Shown: piece after piece, positions 27,888-36,900 of the stretch
Layout of the letters: each line of letters begins with the position of its first letter
How positions within the stretch are numbered: the first letter of the stretch is position 1
Assembly (NCBI RefSeq): GCF_001939735.1
Contig: NZ_MJIL01000090.1
Coordinates: 186,001-250,000, forward strand
DNA: 64,000 nt
Origin: Photobacterium proteolyticum
GTDB taxonomy: Bacteria > Pseudomonadota > Gammaproteobacteria > Enterobacterales > Vibrionaceae
Direction: 5' to 3'
The notes under the pieces: generated by a model
Databases searched by the model: none
Seen by the model: only the letters and a program-made list of their open reading frames with translations
Told to the model about the DNA's origin: nothing
Made by a program: the position numbers and the translations under genes

Positions 27888-28805
27888 GTGGCTGGAGCAA
27901 GTTTATTGGCCCTATTAGATGATATCGCGACTGTACTTGATGACGTAGCGGTAATGAGTAAAGTTGCCGCCCGAAAGACGGCTGGCGTGTTAGGTGATGA
28001 TCTTGCATTGAATGCCCAGCAGGTCTCAGGCGTGAGGGCAGAAAGGGAGATACCGGTTGTCTGGGCTGTAGCCAAAGGATCATTTCGAAACAAGTTAATA
28101 TTGGTTCCGGCTGCTTTGCTGATCAGCGCTTTTGCCCCGTGGCTGATCACCCCAATGCTGCTTGTTGGCGGCCTGTTTCTTTGCTACGAAGGATTTGAGA
28201 AAGTCGTAGAGAAAATGCTTCATTCGCCGCAGCTAAAAGAATCCGAACTGCTAGATGGCTTAGATAAAGCCGACGATGTTGTTGAGTTTGAAAAGCAGAA
28301 GATTAAAGGCGCGATACGGACTGACTTTGTCTTGTCGGCCGAGATTATTGTGATTGCGCTGGGCACGGTGCAGGAAGTGCCTATTGTTACCCAGGTACTG
28401 GTGATCAGCCTGATTGCCGTATTGATGACGATAGGTGTCTATGGGTTAGTGGCGGGTATCGTCAAACTTGATGATCTGGGATTGTATCTGGTTAGAAACA
28501 GTTATGTGGCTTCATATAAACATGCTGTTGGCAATACATTGATCAACGCCGCGCCGTATTTAATGAAATTTCTGGCCGTGATCGGCACCATTGCTATGTT
28601 CTTAGTCGGTGGCGGTATCGTTGTCCACAGTATCCCGAATTCTCATGCCTTAGTTCACCACCTTGCTGAAAGGGTGGACATGATCCCCGGCGGCCCACTC
28701 ATGCTACCGGCACTGGTTAATGCGGTAATAGGGCTATTATCAGGCGCTCTTGTGCTTGCTGGGATATCTTTTTTCGGTCGGATAAAGGTGATAACGAAAG
28801 AGTAA
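27888..28805 (+). CDS. DUF808 (YedI-like) inner membrane protein
   Basis: A 305-aa protein. The N-terminal block AGASLLALLDDIATVLDDVA and ARKTAGVLGDDLALNAQQV are the hallmarks of the DUF808/YedI family, followed by four to five hydrophobic helices. The function is unknown. The start is GTG at 27888 with AGGAG seven bases upstream; the ATG two bases before it is out of frame. Confidence 0.85.
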   Translation: MAGASLLALLDDIATVLDDVAVMSKVAARKTAGVLGDDLALNAQQVSGVRAEREIPVVWAVAKGSFRNKLILVPAALLISAFAPWLITPMLLVGGLFLCYEGFEKVVEKMLHSPQLKESELLDGLDKADDVVEFEKQKIKGAIRTDFVLSAEIIVIALGTVQEVPIVTQVLVISLIAVLMTIGVYGLVAGIVKLDDLGLYLVRNSYVASYKHAVGNTLINAAPYLMKFLAVIGTIAMFLVGGGIVVHSIPNSHALVHHLAERVDMIPGGPLMLPALVNAVIGLLSGALVLAGISFFGRIKVITKE

Positions 28806-28873
28806 ATTAGGCCGTTGGATAATTTGGTATTAACATGGCCAGATATGTTTAGCCTGATCTGATTGAGATTAAA

Positions 28874-29461
28874 ATGAAAAACGCCTTACTTGCGATAGCC
28901 GTTAGCTCCTTTATGGGGCTATCGAGTTTCGGCGTCTCTGCCGATACTGTTCCCGTTGCCTTCCAAGACATCCCAGAAGTGATGGCCGAGTTTGACTCTG
29001 CCAAAGAGTTTCGCAAGAAGGCGCTGACCTATGGCCGCCTGCCTCATCATAGTGAAATTGGCCGGGTATTTCCGACCTATGTCGCCGACGAGGCAGGGAA
29101 GCCGGTACTGGAAACTGTGAACGAGCTGTCTGATGCTGTTGTGATTGCCCGTAACCCTGATCCGGTGAGTGGTGCCGTGTTCAACGAGTGGTTGGTCCTT
29201 AAGGATAAATGGGAGACAACATACGGCAAGCTGCCTGAATTCACCGAGTTTGAGCCCTTCAAGCGGATCAAGACCATTAAGGCAATTCCTATTACCGATG
29301 AAGTCCTCACCTTGCTAGGTAGCGAGAACGGAGATACTGCTGTGATTGCTGTTGAATGGAATAATAAAGGAATGACTGTATATAAAGGTGGCTACCTAGC
29401 CGATGGCGGATACGGTATTGCTCCCGAAGAGATGGCCAAGACGTATGAGGAAGTTGAATAG
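28874..29461 (+). CDS. Secreted protein of unknown function
   Basis: A 195-aa protein with a clear signal peptide (ALLAIAVSSFMGLSSFGVSA) and a mature domain of about 170 residues. The mature part lacks cysteines and is rich in charged turns (VMAEFDSAKEFRKKALTYGR, FEPFKRIKTIKAIPITDE). I do not recognise a family. It sits 68 bp after the DUF808 gene and may be co-transcribed with it. It is the last gene before composition shifts toward AT at the GAG locus. Confidence 0.55.
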   Translation: MKNALLAIAVSSFMGLSSFGVSADTVPVAFQDIPEVMAEFDSAKEFRKKALTYGRLPHHSEIGRVFPTYVADEAGKPVLETVNELSDAVVIARNPDPVSGAVFNEWLVLKDKWETTYGKLPEFTEFEPFKRIKTIKAIPITDEVLTLLGSENGDTAVIAVEWNNKGMTVYKGGYLADGGYGIAPEEMAKTYEEVE

Positions 29462-29617
29462 AGCTCATTATGGTGTTCAGTGCTAGGTGAATGAAAGGTT
29501 GATTTCGTAAAATACTTTCGGATCATAGTTAGTTCACAACTATTACTCATGCGAATTATGCATTTTTTCTTTTGAATGTACTCTGTTAGTTATAAGTCAA
29601 AAAACTAACCAGTCGTT

Positions 29618-30748
29618 ATGTATAAAAGAAGGTTTAACATCATTGTGGTTACGACGGTAGCTTCAATGATTTCCGGTTGTAATCATTTGCTAACTGAATC
29701 TGTTCAGAGAAAGAATGTAGCTAGCTTAGAAGAGATAACTAACAGGTTTAATGTTCAAACTGAAGTTGTTCATTCAGAGCAAATCATAGAAGGGAATATG
29801 GTGCCTGTTGGTTCGTTAGCTGATGGGTATCATGTTTTTAGAGATAATTACAATACTTATAACGGTCATCCAAGTTATCTTTTTAGAATGAAGGATGATA
29901 GGAAAAATCGGATAGAGTTTTCTTCGTTATTTACGACTGATAATGATATTAAGCATCTATCATTGAGTGAGCGGAATAATCATATAAAGGCAAAGTCTCT
30001 TTATCATTATGGGAAAGGAAAAGTAAGCAAAAGCAGACAAACTTGGATTTATACATATGGACTGTGGCTACCCTCGTCGCTTAATGAAGAAAGTAAAGGA
30101 ATCATATCTCAGTGGCATGGCATTCCCGATAGAACAACGATTCGAACGCCAACAGGTAAAATTGTAGAGTACACATTGAATCAGTTTAACTCAGAAGTAT
30201 TGAGTAAAATGTATTTCAAGTCTGGCGTAGGATATAGCATTGATAAAAAGGATAAAAATGGATTTACTGTTGATCAGGGGGGGTACCCGCCTTTGGCATT
30301 AAAAGTCGGGGAAGGCTACTTGTATGTATCGGTAAGATCAGATCATAATCGAGTTACCAATAAGAGAGATCGTGTAAACTTACGTCCCCCCCTGACTGGC
30401 CCCAAACTAAGTAAACTTGGAACTAAAACCATATCCAATCCGTATATGAAGCGTTTGTCAGAACTGCCTAGAGAACAATGGATTGATATGCGTTGGGAGA
30501 TCATTTGGCCGTCAATGATGGAATCTCGGCAAAATGAGGCAATAGTAATGGACAGGACTGCTAACAATGGCTCGGTAAAATTATGGATGAATAACATTAA
30601 AGTACTTGATTGGAAAGGGAATCTTGGTAATAACGATAAGTATGGTACATATTTTAAATATGGACTGTATAAACCGGGAGCGTCAGGTATTGAGATAAGG
30701 TTAGCCGGTTTTAAGCAACAAAAGAGACTAGATCATAATCAGGAATAA
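29618..30748 (+). CDS. Heparin lyase I family (PL13) lipoprotein
   Basis: A 376-aa protein that should cleave heparin or highly sulfated heparan sulfate by beta-elimination. The lipoprotein signal ends in MISGCNHLL (Cys21). The body matches heparinase I along its length: WIYTYGLWLPSSL, ISQWHGIPDRTTIRTPTGK, VDQGGYPPLALKVGEGYLYV and YFKYGLYKPGASGIEIRLAG. The QWHG histidine and the QGGYP stretch correspond to the family's active-site region. It is likely tethered to the outer membrane. It is codirectional with nothing and ends in a hairpin. Unlike the rest of the GAG locus, no GAAAG-N5-GAAAG operator precedes it. However, GATTTCGTAAA at 29500-29510 recurs exactly at 57923-57933 upstream of agaR. 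Confidence 0.88.
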   Translation: MYKRRFNIIVVTTVASMISGCNHLLTESVQRKNVASLEEITNRFNVQTEVVHSEQIIEGNMVPVGSLADGYHVFRDNYNTYNGHPSYLFRMKDDRKNRIEFSSLFTTDNDIKHLSLSERNNHIKAKSLYHYGKGKVSKSRQTWIYTYGLWLPSSLNEESKGIISQWHGIPDRTTIRTPTGKIVEYTLNQFNSEVLSKMYFKSGVGYSIDKKDKNGFTVDQGGYPPLALKVGEGYLYVSVRSDHNRVTNKRDRVNLRPPLTGPKLSKLGTKTISNPYMKRLSELPREQWIDMRWEIIWPSMMESRQNEAIVMDRTANNGSVKLWMNNIKVLDWKGNLGNNDKYGTYFKYGLYKPGASGIEIRLAGFKQQKRLDHNQE

Positions 30749-30755
30749 CTTAAAG

Positions 30756-30780
30756 GGAACTCTGCTTAAAGCAGAGTTCC
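30756..30780 (+). terminator. Hairpin after the heparin lyase gene
   Basis: GGAACTCTGC (30756-30765) and GCAGAGTTCC (30771-30780) form a perfect 10-bp stem with loop TTAAA, 8 bp after the stop. The following bases are not a clean T-run, so termination may be partial. It also lies downstream of the convergent PL6 gene. Confidence 0.65.
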
Positions 30781-30826
30781 AGTTTCCAGCCTAACTTATT
30801 TGGATAAAGATATAGACACTAAAGCC

Positions 30827-32296
30827 TTACCAAGTTGTGCCAACATCCGTTCTTGTTAGTGGCAGTAGAAGGTTCCCACTTGAGTCAGTAGGGAAATCAA
30901 ATCCTGGTGTTGAAATGTTTTCCATGCGAGATTTTATTGATTTGTACTCATTCCATGTAGAAGTTAGCGCTTTCATGTCAGAGAAGTGGTTTGATGGTTC
31001 CTCATAATCAGTAATAGCACTTGATTTAGGAACTTTAATGCCATTTCTAAGCTTTAACGTCATTGATACATTATCAAAGCCAACGGTGTCGTTATTGTTG
31101 GCAATATTGGCTATATAGTTATTCAAAAAGACATGATCTGGATTACTTTGAACTTCGCCTAAAGAGTTATCAGCTTTAAAGATTACGTTGTTCAGGAGGT
31201 ATAATTTTCCAGGTAGCGTTGTTCTATCTTTAATATCATTAATATCGTACTGGCTTCCAATATAAATAGAACTGTATTTTGACTTAACAATAGTGTTGTT
31301 GATTAAAAAAACGTTCTGTGTCTTTGGATAGTGGTAAGGATTTAATCCTAGGGCTTCCCTTGCAGGATCAGGCGTTGTCGTTGAGGCGCCAAAAGAGACA
31401 GTACCGTAGTCATTGTCTGCAGCGGTTGGTGTCATATTGAAGAAATAGTTGTTGAAAATAATATGGTCTTCACCTCGTACGAATACGCCAGTTTCTTTTG
31501 TTTGCCCGCTACCAATAAAGTAGTTGTCAATAACGACATTACGCTTGCCTTGTCGAAGGCTTAAATGACCCCTTGAATTTAAAAAAGTATTATTTCTGAA
31601 GATATTTTCGCTGCTTTTGATAGAAACAATTTCAGATTCACCATCTTCACCTTCAAAAAGGTTATATTCAAAAATTACTCGTGCGTTATAATCGTGCATG
31701 CTTCCATGCCCAACGCGAGATGCAGAACCGCCATTACTACCAAGTAAAGGGCGAGTGAAATAGTTATAATCGACCTTGTGATAGGATGGTGTCGTTGCTG
31801 CGATATCAATGTTTATATAACTGCCTTCGCTTTGTTTACCAGAAAAGCTATTATGGTCTACACGGTTGTATTTGCCTTGTAGCTTTATCCAAGCGCCTTT
31901 CTTATCATCAAAGTCACTAAATTTGTTATTGGTGATTCGGTTTTTCTTTCCTGCTACTGTAATTAGATCACCTTCTACAGACCGACTACCATTTTCAAAG
32001 TTTATTCCAGAAAGCTCAAAATATCGGCCGAGAATGTTAATATCCAGATCTCCCGTAAAACTAACGGCACCTGGATTAACCGCAATTACTTTTAAGCCCG
32101 TTGTGTCGGTACAACTTTTAGATACAGTAAACTGTACATCACTATAAATCCCATCATTTAAGAAAATATTGTCGCCGCAGGATGAATTACTAAGTGCATT
32201 GCTTAAAGTTGAAGTATCGTCTACAAAATAATCGCTACTATAAGCAGTACTGCTCAGCGAAAGAAGTAAGCCTAGAAGTATTGGATTTCTCTTCAT
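30827..32296 (-). CDS. Chondroitinase B-like polysaccharide lyase, PL6 (copy 1)
   Basis: A 489-aa exported right-handed beta-helix lyase. After a signal peptide (residues 1-20, ending AYSS) come the repeated coils of PL6. The catalytic pair of chondroitinase B is present: K227 (VSIKSSENIFRNNTF) and R248 (GHLSLRQGKRNVV), 21 residues apart as in the Pedobacter enzyme. The calcium-binding acids E220 and E222 (GESE) are present too. It should cleave dermatan sulfate at iduronate linkages, though PL6 also includes alginate lyases. It is a tandem paralogue of the next gene with the same length and numbering. Start 32296 gives a proper signal peptide. A GAAAG operator lies about 155 bp upstream. Confidence 0.88.
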   Translation of the reverse strand: MKRNPILLGLLLSLSSTAYSSDYFVDDTSTLSNALSNSSCGDNIFLNDGIYSDVQFTVSKSCTDTTGLKVIAVNPGAVSFTGDLDINILGRYFELSGINFENGSRSVEGDLITVAGKKNRITNNKFSDFDDKKGAWIKLQGKYNRVDHNSFSGKQSEGSYINIDIAATTPSYHKVDYNYFTRPLLGSNGGSASRVGHGSMHDYNARVIFEYNLFEGEDGESEIVSIKSSENIFRNNTFLNSRGHLSLRQGKRNVVIDNYFIGSGQTKETGVFVRGEDHIIFNNYFFNMTPTAADNDYGTVSFGASTTTPDPAREALGLNPYHYPKTQNVFLINNTIVKSKYSSIYIGSQYDINDIKDRTTLPGKLYLLNNVIFKADNSLGEVQSNPDHVFLNNYIANIANNNDTVGFDNVSMTLKLRNGIKVPKSSAITDYEEPSNHFSDMKALTSTWNEYKSIKSRMENISTPGFDFPTDSSGNLLLPLTRTDVGTTW

Positions 32297-32451
32297 AATT
32301 ATTACCATCTATGTCGTACAGTTAAGCTAATTTGCTCATCTGTGATTAATTTATGCATAAAGTAGCATTGTCTATAGTTAGAAAGCTGTCTATCATGCTT
32401 GGTTTTGTTTGTTTTCGCACTGATTAAGATATCATGAATTATAGAGGCTTT

Positions 32452-32466
32452 GAAAGCTTTCGAAAG
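32452..32466. promoter_or_regulatory. GAAAG-N5-GAAAG operator, PL6 copy 1 promoter region
   Basis: GAAAGCTTTCGAAAG is an exact direct repeat with 10-bp spacing. A CRP-like octamer AGATCACA is at 32482-32489 and another GAAAG at 32494. The 32297-32610 gap holds no gene and serves as promoter region for the PL6 copy 1 gene. Confidence 0.6.
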
Positions 32467-32610
32467 CTGGGTGGTAAATTCAGATCACAATTCGAAAGGT
32501 TGTTCAAAAGTTATATTCAAAAAGTTGGATATGAATGATGAGAAAGTTTTGGGAAAAGAAAGAGCCTTAAAAGATTTGATATAAGGCTCTTTATGATGGT
32601 TTGTAATTTG

Positions 32611-34080
32611 CTACCAGTTTACGCCAACATCTTCTTTAGTTAGAGGAGGAAGGGGCTTGCCTTGAGCATCTTTAATTTCAGAGAAACCTGCGTTAGTAAC
32701 ATTTTCTAATCTCTGTTTTAGAGGGGAATACTCATTCCAATCGCTTTCAAAAAGTTTCATCTTATTTATATAATCAGTTAAAGGTGTGGACTTAAATGAC
32801 TCTTTGTTTTCAGGTAATGATAAACGACCCTTCTGAGTAAATATGATGTCTTTTTCTTGCAACCCTTTATAGGATTGTTTAGATTTCATACCAGAAATGT
32901 AATTATTGTCTAAAATGTTATTATTATTTTCTTTGATAATATTGATAGCAGATTTGGCATTAGACAAAATGTTATTAATGATATAAATGTTCTCTGGAAG
33001 GGTACTTCTATTCTTCTTATCCTTTAGTGAATATTGGCTACCAATGACAATAGAACTGGATTTTGATTGCACAGTAGTATTGTTAACAAGAAAAACATTT
33101 TTTGTTTTAGGGAAATGAAACGGATTTAAGCCACGATCGGCTCTTTTTTGATCAAATTTTGAGCTAGAGGCACCAAATGAAATGGTACCAAAATCCTTTT
33201 TCTTTTTAGATGGTGCCATATTATAAAAGTAGTTGTTAAAAACTAAGTGATCTTCACCTCTTACAAATAAGCCATTTTCTTTTGCAGCACCACTCCCTAA
33301 AAAGTAATTATCAATAACAACATTACGCTTGCCCTGACGTAAACTTAAGTGTCCTTTGGAATTAAGAAATGTATTGTTTCTGAATATGTTTTCACTACTT
33401 TTTATGGAAACAACTTCAGACTCACCGTTTTCATTGTCGAATAAATTAAACTCAAAAATATTTCTTGCGTTATAGTCATGCATACTTCCATGACCGACTC
33501 GTGATGCTGAGCCACCATTGCCACCAAGTAGTGGACGCGTAAAATAGTTATATGACACCTTATGATAACTTGGTGTCGATGAATCAACATCTATATTAAT
33601 ATAGCTTCCTTTTGTTTTTTTTCCTGAAAAACTATTGTGATCAATTAAGGAGTGTGTACCTTCCAGTTTTATCCAAATGCCTTTACTGTCATCAAAACTA
33701 TCAAAGTTGTTATTGGAGATTCGATTACCCTTTCCTCTGACTGTAATTAAATCAGAATCATAATCACGATTACCATCAACGAAATTTATACCTGATAAGG
33801 TAAAATAATCACCAGTAAGCATAATATTCACATCACCAGTAAATGAAACCTTTCCTGGATTTTTTGATGTTAACGTTAATTGCTTTTTACTGCTGCAAAC
33901 TTTATTTGCTTTAAATTGAACATCTTTATAAATACCATCATTTATATATATGGTATCACCGCATTTTGCGCGCTTTAAGCTTTTAAATAGGTCTGCTTTA
34001 TTCGTAGCTTGTAAGTCACTAGCATGTGATAAGCCACTAAAAATAATAAGCATTGATATCGGTAGTAGTTTTATCTTCAT
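32611..34080 (-). CDS. Chondroitinase B-like polysaccharide lyase, PL6 (copy 2)
   Basis: A 489-aa exported beta-helix lyase with the same residue numbering as copy 1: K227, R248, E220 and E222 all conserved. Long identical blocks include SENIFRNNTFLNS and GHLSLRQGKRNVVIDNYF. The signal peptide is MKIKLLPISMLIIFSGLSHA. The two copies diverge most in the last 100 residues, where copy 2 is lysine- and asparagine-rich, so substrate binding at the cap may differ. It is transcribed from its own promoter (operator at 34141) and is not a simple operon with copy 1, because a 314-bp gap with its own operator lies between them. Confidence 0.88.
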   Translation of the reverse strand: MKIKLLPISMLIIFSGLSHASDLQATNKADLFKSLKRAKCGDTIYINDGIYKDVQFKANKVCSSKKQLTLTSKNPGKVSFTGDVNIMLTGDYFTLSGINFVDGNRDYDSDLITVRGKGNRISNNNFDSFDDSKGIWIKLEGTHSLIDHNSFSGKKTKGSYINIDVDSSTPSYHKVSYNYFTRPLLGGNGGSASRVGHGSMHDYNARNIFEFNLFDNENGESEVVSIKSSENIFRNNTFLNSKGHLSLRQGKRNVVIDNYFLGSGAAKENGLFVRGEDHLVFNNYFYNMAPSKKKKDFGTISFGASSSKFDQKRADRGLNPFHFPKTKNVFLVNNTTVQSKSSSIVIGSQYSLKDKKNRSTLPENIYIINNILSNAKSAINIIKENNNNILDNNYISGMKSKQSYKGLQEKDIIFTQKGRLSLPENKESFKSTPLTDYINKMKLFESDWNEYSPLKQRLENVTNAGFSEIKDAQGKPLPPLTKEDVGVNW

Positions 34081-34140
34081 TCGTATGCCTTATACAATTA
34101 CAGTCAATCAATATTCACAATCTTACGTCTTGGTCACTTC

Positions 34141-34155
34141 GAAATCAAATGAAAG
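34141..34155. promoter_or_regulatory. GAAAG-type operator between PL6 copy 2 and SGNH hydrolase
   Basis: GAAATCAAATGAAAG is a one-mismatch version of the 10-bp-spaced repeat. TGTGATCT, the complement of AGATCACA, is at 34243-34250. The 34081-34399 gap is divergent and contains no gene, so both neighbours may be controlled here. Confidence 0.5.
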
Positions 34156-34399
34156 CTCATTGCAAAAAAAGCTTATTTTTGAGTAAGTGATTGATTTTTA
34201 GGTGTTTAATGTGTTTTTGTTCATTGTGTTTAATCTTGGATTTGTGATCTTTGTATGTATGAGTGAGTTTTCATTTGATTTCATTTTGTGTTCTGGTATC
34301 TTTACAGTTATGCAAGACATATCATTACACAATGATAATTTATTTTTTAATAATTTAAGAACCGTTAGAACTATCTGAATTGTCATGATAAGAGGCTCA

Positions 34400-35098
34400 A
34401 TGATGAAAAAAGTAATACTGTTATTACTGGTTTTGTGTTCATTTTTATATGGTGCCGCTACAGTAGAGTACCGCCTATTACCATATGGGATTATTAAAGG
34501 CATAGTGAGTAAAAAAGCTGAAATGAATTCAAAAACAATTAAGTATAAATATAAAAAGTCTTTTTTTGAACAAGAATATGTAGATGACTTTGACGTAGTA
34601 TTCATCGGTGATAGCATTACAGGTTGGGCACATTGGAATGAGCTATTTCCAACATTATTAACTGCAAACAGAGGTATAGGTGGTGATACTACTGATGGGG
34701 TTATAGATAGAATTGATAGCATTGTTAATACTAAGGCGAAGAAAGCTTTTATCATGATAGGAATAAATGATATTCTAAATGGAAAAGAAATAAGCTTTAT
34801 TGTTACGAATTATAAAATAATAATCGAATCTTTATTAGAATCTGGTATGGACGTATATGTTCAATCTACTCTTATTACGCAACGTAGAGATGTTAACCTT
34901 AAGGTTAGAGAGCTTAATCTTATATTACGTTCTCTTTCTAAACAGTTAGGTGTGAAGTACTTTGATATAAATTTGGGATTATCTAATGAAGGTGTCTTAT
35001 CTCCAAAATATACGATTGATGGCATTCATCTAAACGGAGCTGGTTACACTAAGTGGAAAAAAAAGATTGAAAGCTATGTTAACTTTTCTTATAAATGA
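34400..35098 (+). CDS. SGNH/GDSL family hydrolase (probable carbohydrate esterase)
   Basis: A 232-aa protein with an N-terminal hydrophobic segment (KKVILLLLVLCSFLYGAAT) that acts as signal or anchor. The four SGNH blocks are complete: VVFIGDSITGW (nucleophile Ser), NRGIGGDTTDG (Gly), IMIGINDIL (Asn) and IDGIHLNGAGY (Asp and His of the triad). Members include acetylxylan esterases and lipases. In this locus removal of an acyl group from GAG chains is a reasonable inference. The start is one of two ATGs (34400, 34403) behind AGAGG. Confidence 0.82.
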   Translation: MMKKVILLLLVLCSFLYGAATVEYRLLPYGIIKGIVSKKAEMNSKTIKYKYKKSFFEQEYVDDFDVVFIGDSITGWAHWNELFPTLLTANRGIGGDTTDGVIDRIDSIVNTKAKKAFIMIGINDILNGKEISFIVTNYKIIIESLLESGMDVYVQSTLITQRRDVNLKVRELNLILRSLSKQLGVKYFDINLGLSNEGVLSPKYTIDGIHLNGAGYTKWKKKIESYVNFSYK

Positions 35099-35099
35099 T

Positions 35100-35275
35100 T
35101 GACGGTAGTAAGCGGTTCCAGTTCTGAGAGGGGTAAATGGGAGAGGGGTAAATGGAAGCGGCTTCTTACGTTGAATAGCCTGATCGAACTGCCTGGTATC
35201 ATAAGTGCCATCACCTGATATCGATATTATCTTACGATAAGTTTGGTTGAGTAATGCTGTCATGATTTTTTGTTT
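35100..35275 (-). pseudogene. IS5-family transposase remnant
   Basis: The minus strand encodes KQKIMTALLNQTYRKIISIS, then GDGTYDTRQFDQAIQRKK, then a proline-rich PFTP segment and TGTAYYR. This is the DGAYDT(R) catalytic-aspartate region of IS5-type transposases, normally within about 300 residues. Only about 60 codons remain, with no start, no ends and no inverted repeats. A 15-bp tandem duplication (GAGAGGGGTAAATGG twice, 35125-35154) has doubled the residues LPFTP within it. It marks an old insertion between the SGNH and sulfatase genes. Confidence 0.7.
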
Positions 35276-35288
35276 CACTTGTGAGAAG

Positions 35289-35318
35289 AAAAACCTCATC
35301 ATTACGATGAGGTTTTTT
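35289..35318. terminator. Bidirectional rho-independent terminator
   Basis: AAAAACCTCATC (35289-35300) pairs with GATGAGGTTTTT (35306-35317). A and T runs on both sides suit it to end both the SGNH gene (plus) and the sulfatase operon (minus, stop 18 bp away). Confidence 0.85.
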
Positions 35319-35334
35319 ATTAGAATATTTCTTG

Positions 35335-36867
35335 TTAAGTATGTGAACCTGCTGCTTTTGCTTCTAGATAAGCGTCAATTGCGCATGCACCTTCATGGTT
35401 AGTATAACCCGGTTCATGATCGCGCCATTCTTCGTCCACATATACCGCCAACGCCTTGAATGGATCGACCCATTGCTGAGTGTACGTAGCAAATGCTTTA
35501 CGGTAATGATCGAGCAATGCTTTTGCTGTCGGATCTGAAGCTAGGTTTCGAGTTTCACCCGGGTCGTTGACTATATCAAATAGCTCCTCACCACCTTCTT
35601 GGTACACGGTATATTTGTGCGTTTTGGTTCTATACATCCGTGCTGGTTCAATCGTCATTTCACGGCTGGTATACCACTGGCTGACAACGGCATCACGCCA
35701 ATCTGCTGGGGTTTCACCTGTGAGTAAAGGCAATACGCTGCGGCCATATAATCCATCTGGAACTTCTATGTTCGCATAATCACATAGTGTTGGCACCAAA
35801 TCACAAAGAGAAACGAGTTCATCATTTTGTTTGCCTACAGGTATTCCCGGCCCGGCAAGTACAAACGGAACGTTTGTTGTCTCTTCATAGAAATAATTGA
35901 ATTTCGTCACCAGGCGGTGGCTACCCATACCATCACCGTGATCACTAAAGAAAACGACTAAGGTATTATCAGCGGCATCTGATTGTTGCAGTGCGTTAAG
36001 TACTTTACTTATCGAATCATCACCCATTTTGGTGTAATGGTAGTAAGCGGCCAGATATTGGCGGTAGTTAAGTTCATTCCAATGCGCCGCTTGATGCATT
36101 CGGTGGTGGGTACAGCACATGTACTGTATAGCCGGTGGACGGTCTGTTATTTCATCTTGGTTTTCGAAATTATCTCGAAGTGGCGGCAATGGGCCGATAC
36201 CCGGGATATCGTTATGGGGGCCAGCGAAAGCACCTACCCAGCCACATATATTATGTGGGTTGTTGAAATCTACAGCCATAATAAATGGCTTGTCATGCTT
36301 TTTAGCCAGGTACTCAACACTTTTTTGTTCAGCATAAACATCTTCGCGCGAGTCGTAATTAACAGGGAAGGCGGCTGGAGCCTCAAGATCGATTTCGACT
36401 TGTTCGCTACAGTCAAAGCCTTTAAGAGAGCCGAAATCATGGCGCTTACCAAAGTGTACTGCTTCATAACCAGCTTCACTGAATAGCTCACCAAGAGTGG
36501 TCATTGTTTCAGGTATATCCGGACTGTTATTACCATGCACACCATTTTGATGCGGTAAGCGTCCTGTCCAAAATGATGCACGAGAAGGACCACATAACGG
36601 GTATGCACAGTAGGCGGAATTGAAACGTGTACCCTTACGGATTAATTGGTCAATGGAGGGTGTCTGTACGTCTTTATTTCCATAACCACCAACAGCATGG
36701 CGGGATAGCTGATCTGCAGTAATGATTAGTATATTCTTTGGTTTTTCGTTTGTGCGCTGTTTTGTGTTAGATAGCGAGCTCGAATTGCTTGCAATTGCTG
36801 ATGCGGCTGTTGTTGTCGCTGCAGCTCCGGCAATACTTTTGATAAAGTTTCGTCTTGATATTGACAT
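35335..36867 (-). CDS. Tat-exported sulfatase
   Basis: A 510-aa type I sulfatase. The N-terminus has a twin-arginine signal (SISRRNFIKSIAGAA). The formylglycine motif is C92-G-P94-S-R96 in YPLCGPSRASFWTGR, with the metal aspartate D52 (ITADQ) and a late metal pair in VVFFSDHGDGMGSH. Activity needs conversion of C92 to formylglycine; no maturase gene is in this window. The setting points to desulfation of chondroitin or dermatan sulfate oligosaccharides in the periplasm; the position (2-O, 4-O or 6-O) cannot be read. It follows the DUF6250-like gene by 33 bp and is cotranscribed with it. Confidence 0.88.
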   Translation of the reverse strand: MSISRRNFIKSIAGAAATTTAASAIASNSSSLSNTKQRTNEKPKNILIITADQLSRHAVGGYGNKDVQTPSIDQLIRKGTRFNSAYCAYPLCGPSRASFWTGRLPHQNGVHGNNSPDIPETMTTLGELFSEAGYEAVHFGKRHDFGSLKGFDCSEQVEIDLEAPAAFPVNYDSREDVYAEQKSVEYLAKKHDKPFIMAVDFNNPHNICGWVGAFAGPHNDIPGIGPLPPLRDNFENQDEITDRPPAIQYMCCTHHRMHQAAHWNELNYRQYLAAYYHYTKMGDDSISKVLNALQQSDAADNTLVVFFSDHGDGMGSHRLVTKFNYFYEETTNVPFVLAGPGIPVGKQNDELVSLCDLVPTLCDYANIEVPDGLYGRSVLPLLTGETPADWRDAVVSQWYTSREMTIEPARMYRTKTHKYTVYQEGGEELFDIVNDPGETRNLASDPTAKALLDHYRKAFATYTQQWVDPFKALAVYVDEEWRDHEPGYTNHEGACAIDAYLEAKAAGSHT

Positions 36868-36900
36868 GGCTTTTCTTAGCGTCCTTTTATCTGTTGCTGA

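Noticed and set aside
35983-36486. Long plus-strand frame inside the first sulfatase gene
   Set aside because: It is exactly antisense to conserved sulfatase sequence; composition follows the complementary codons.
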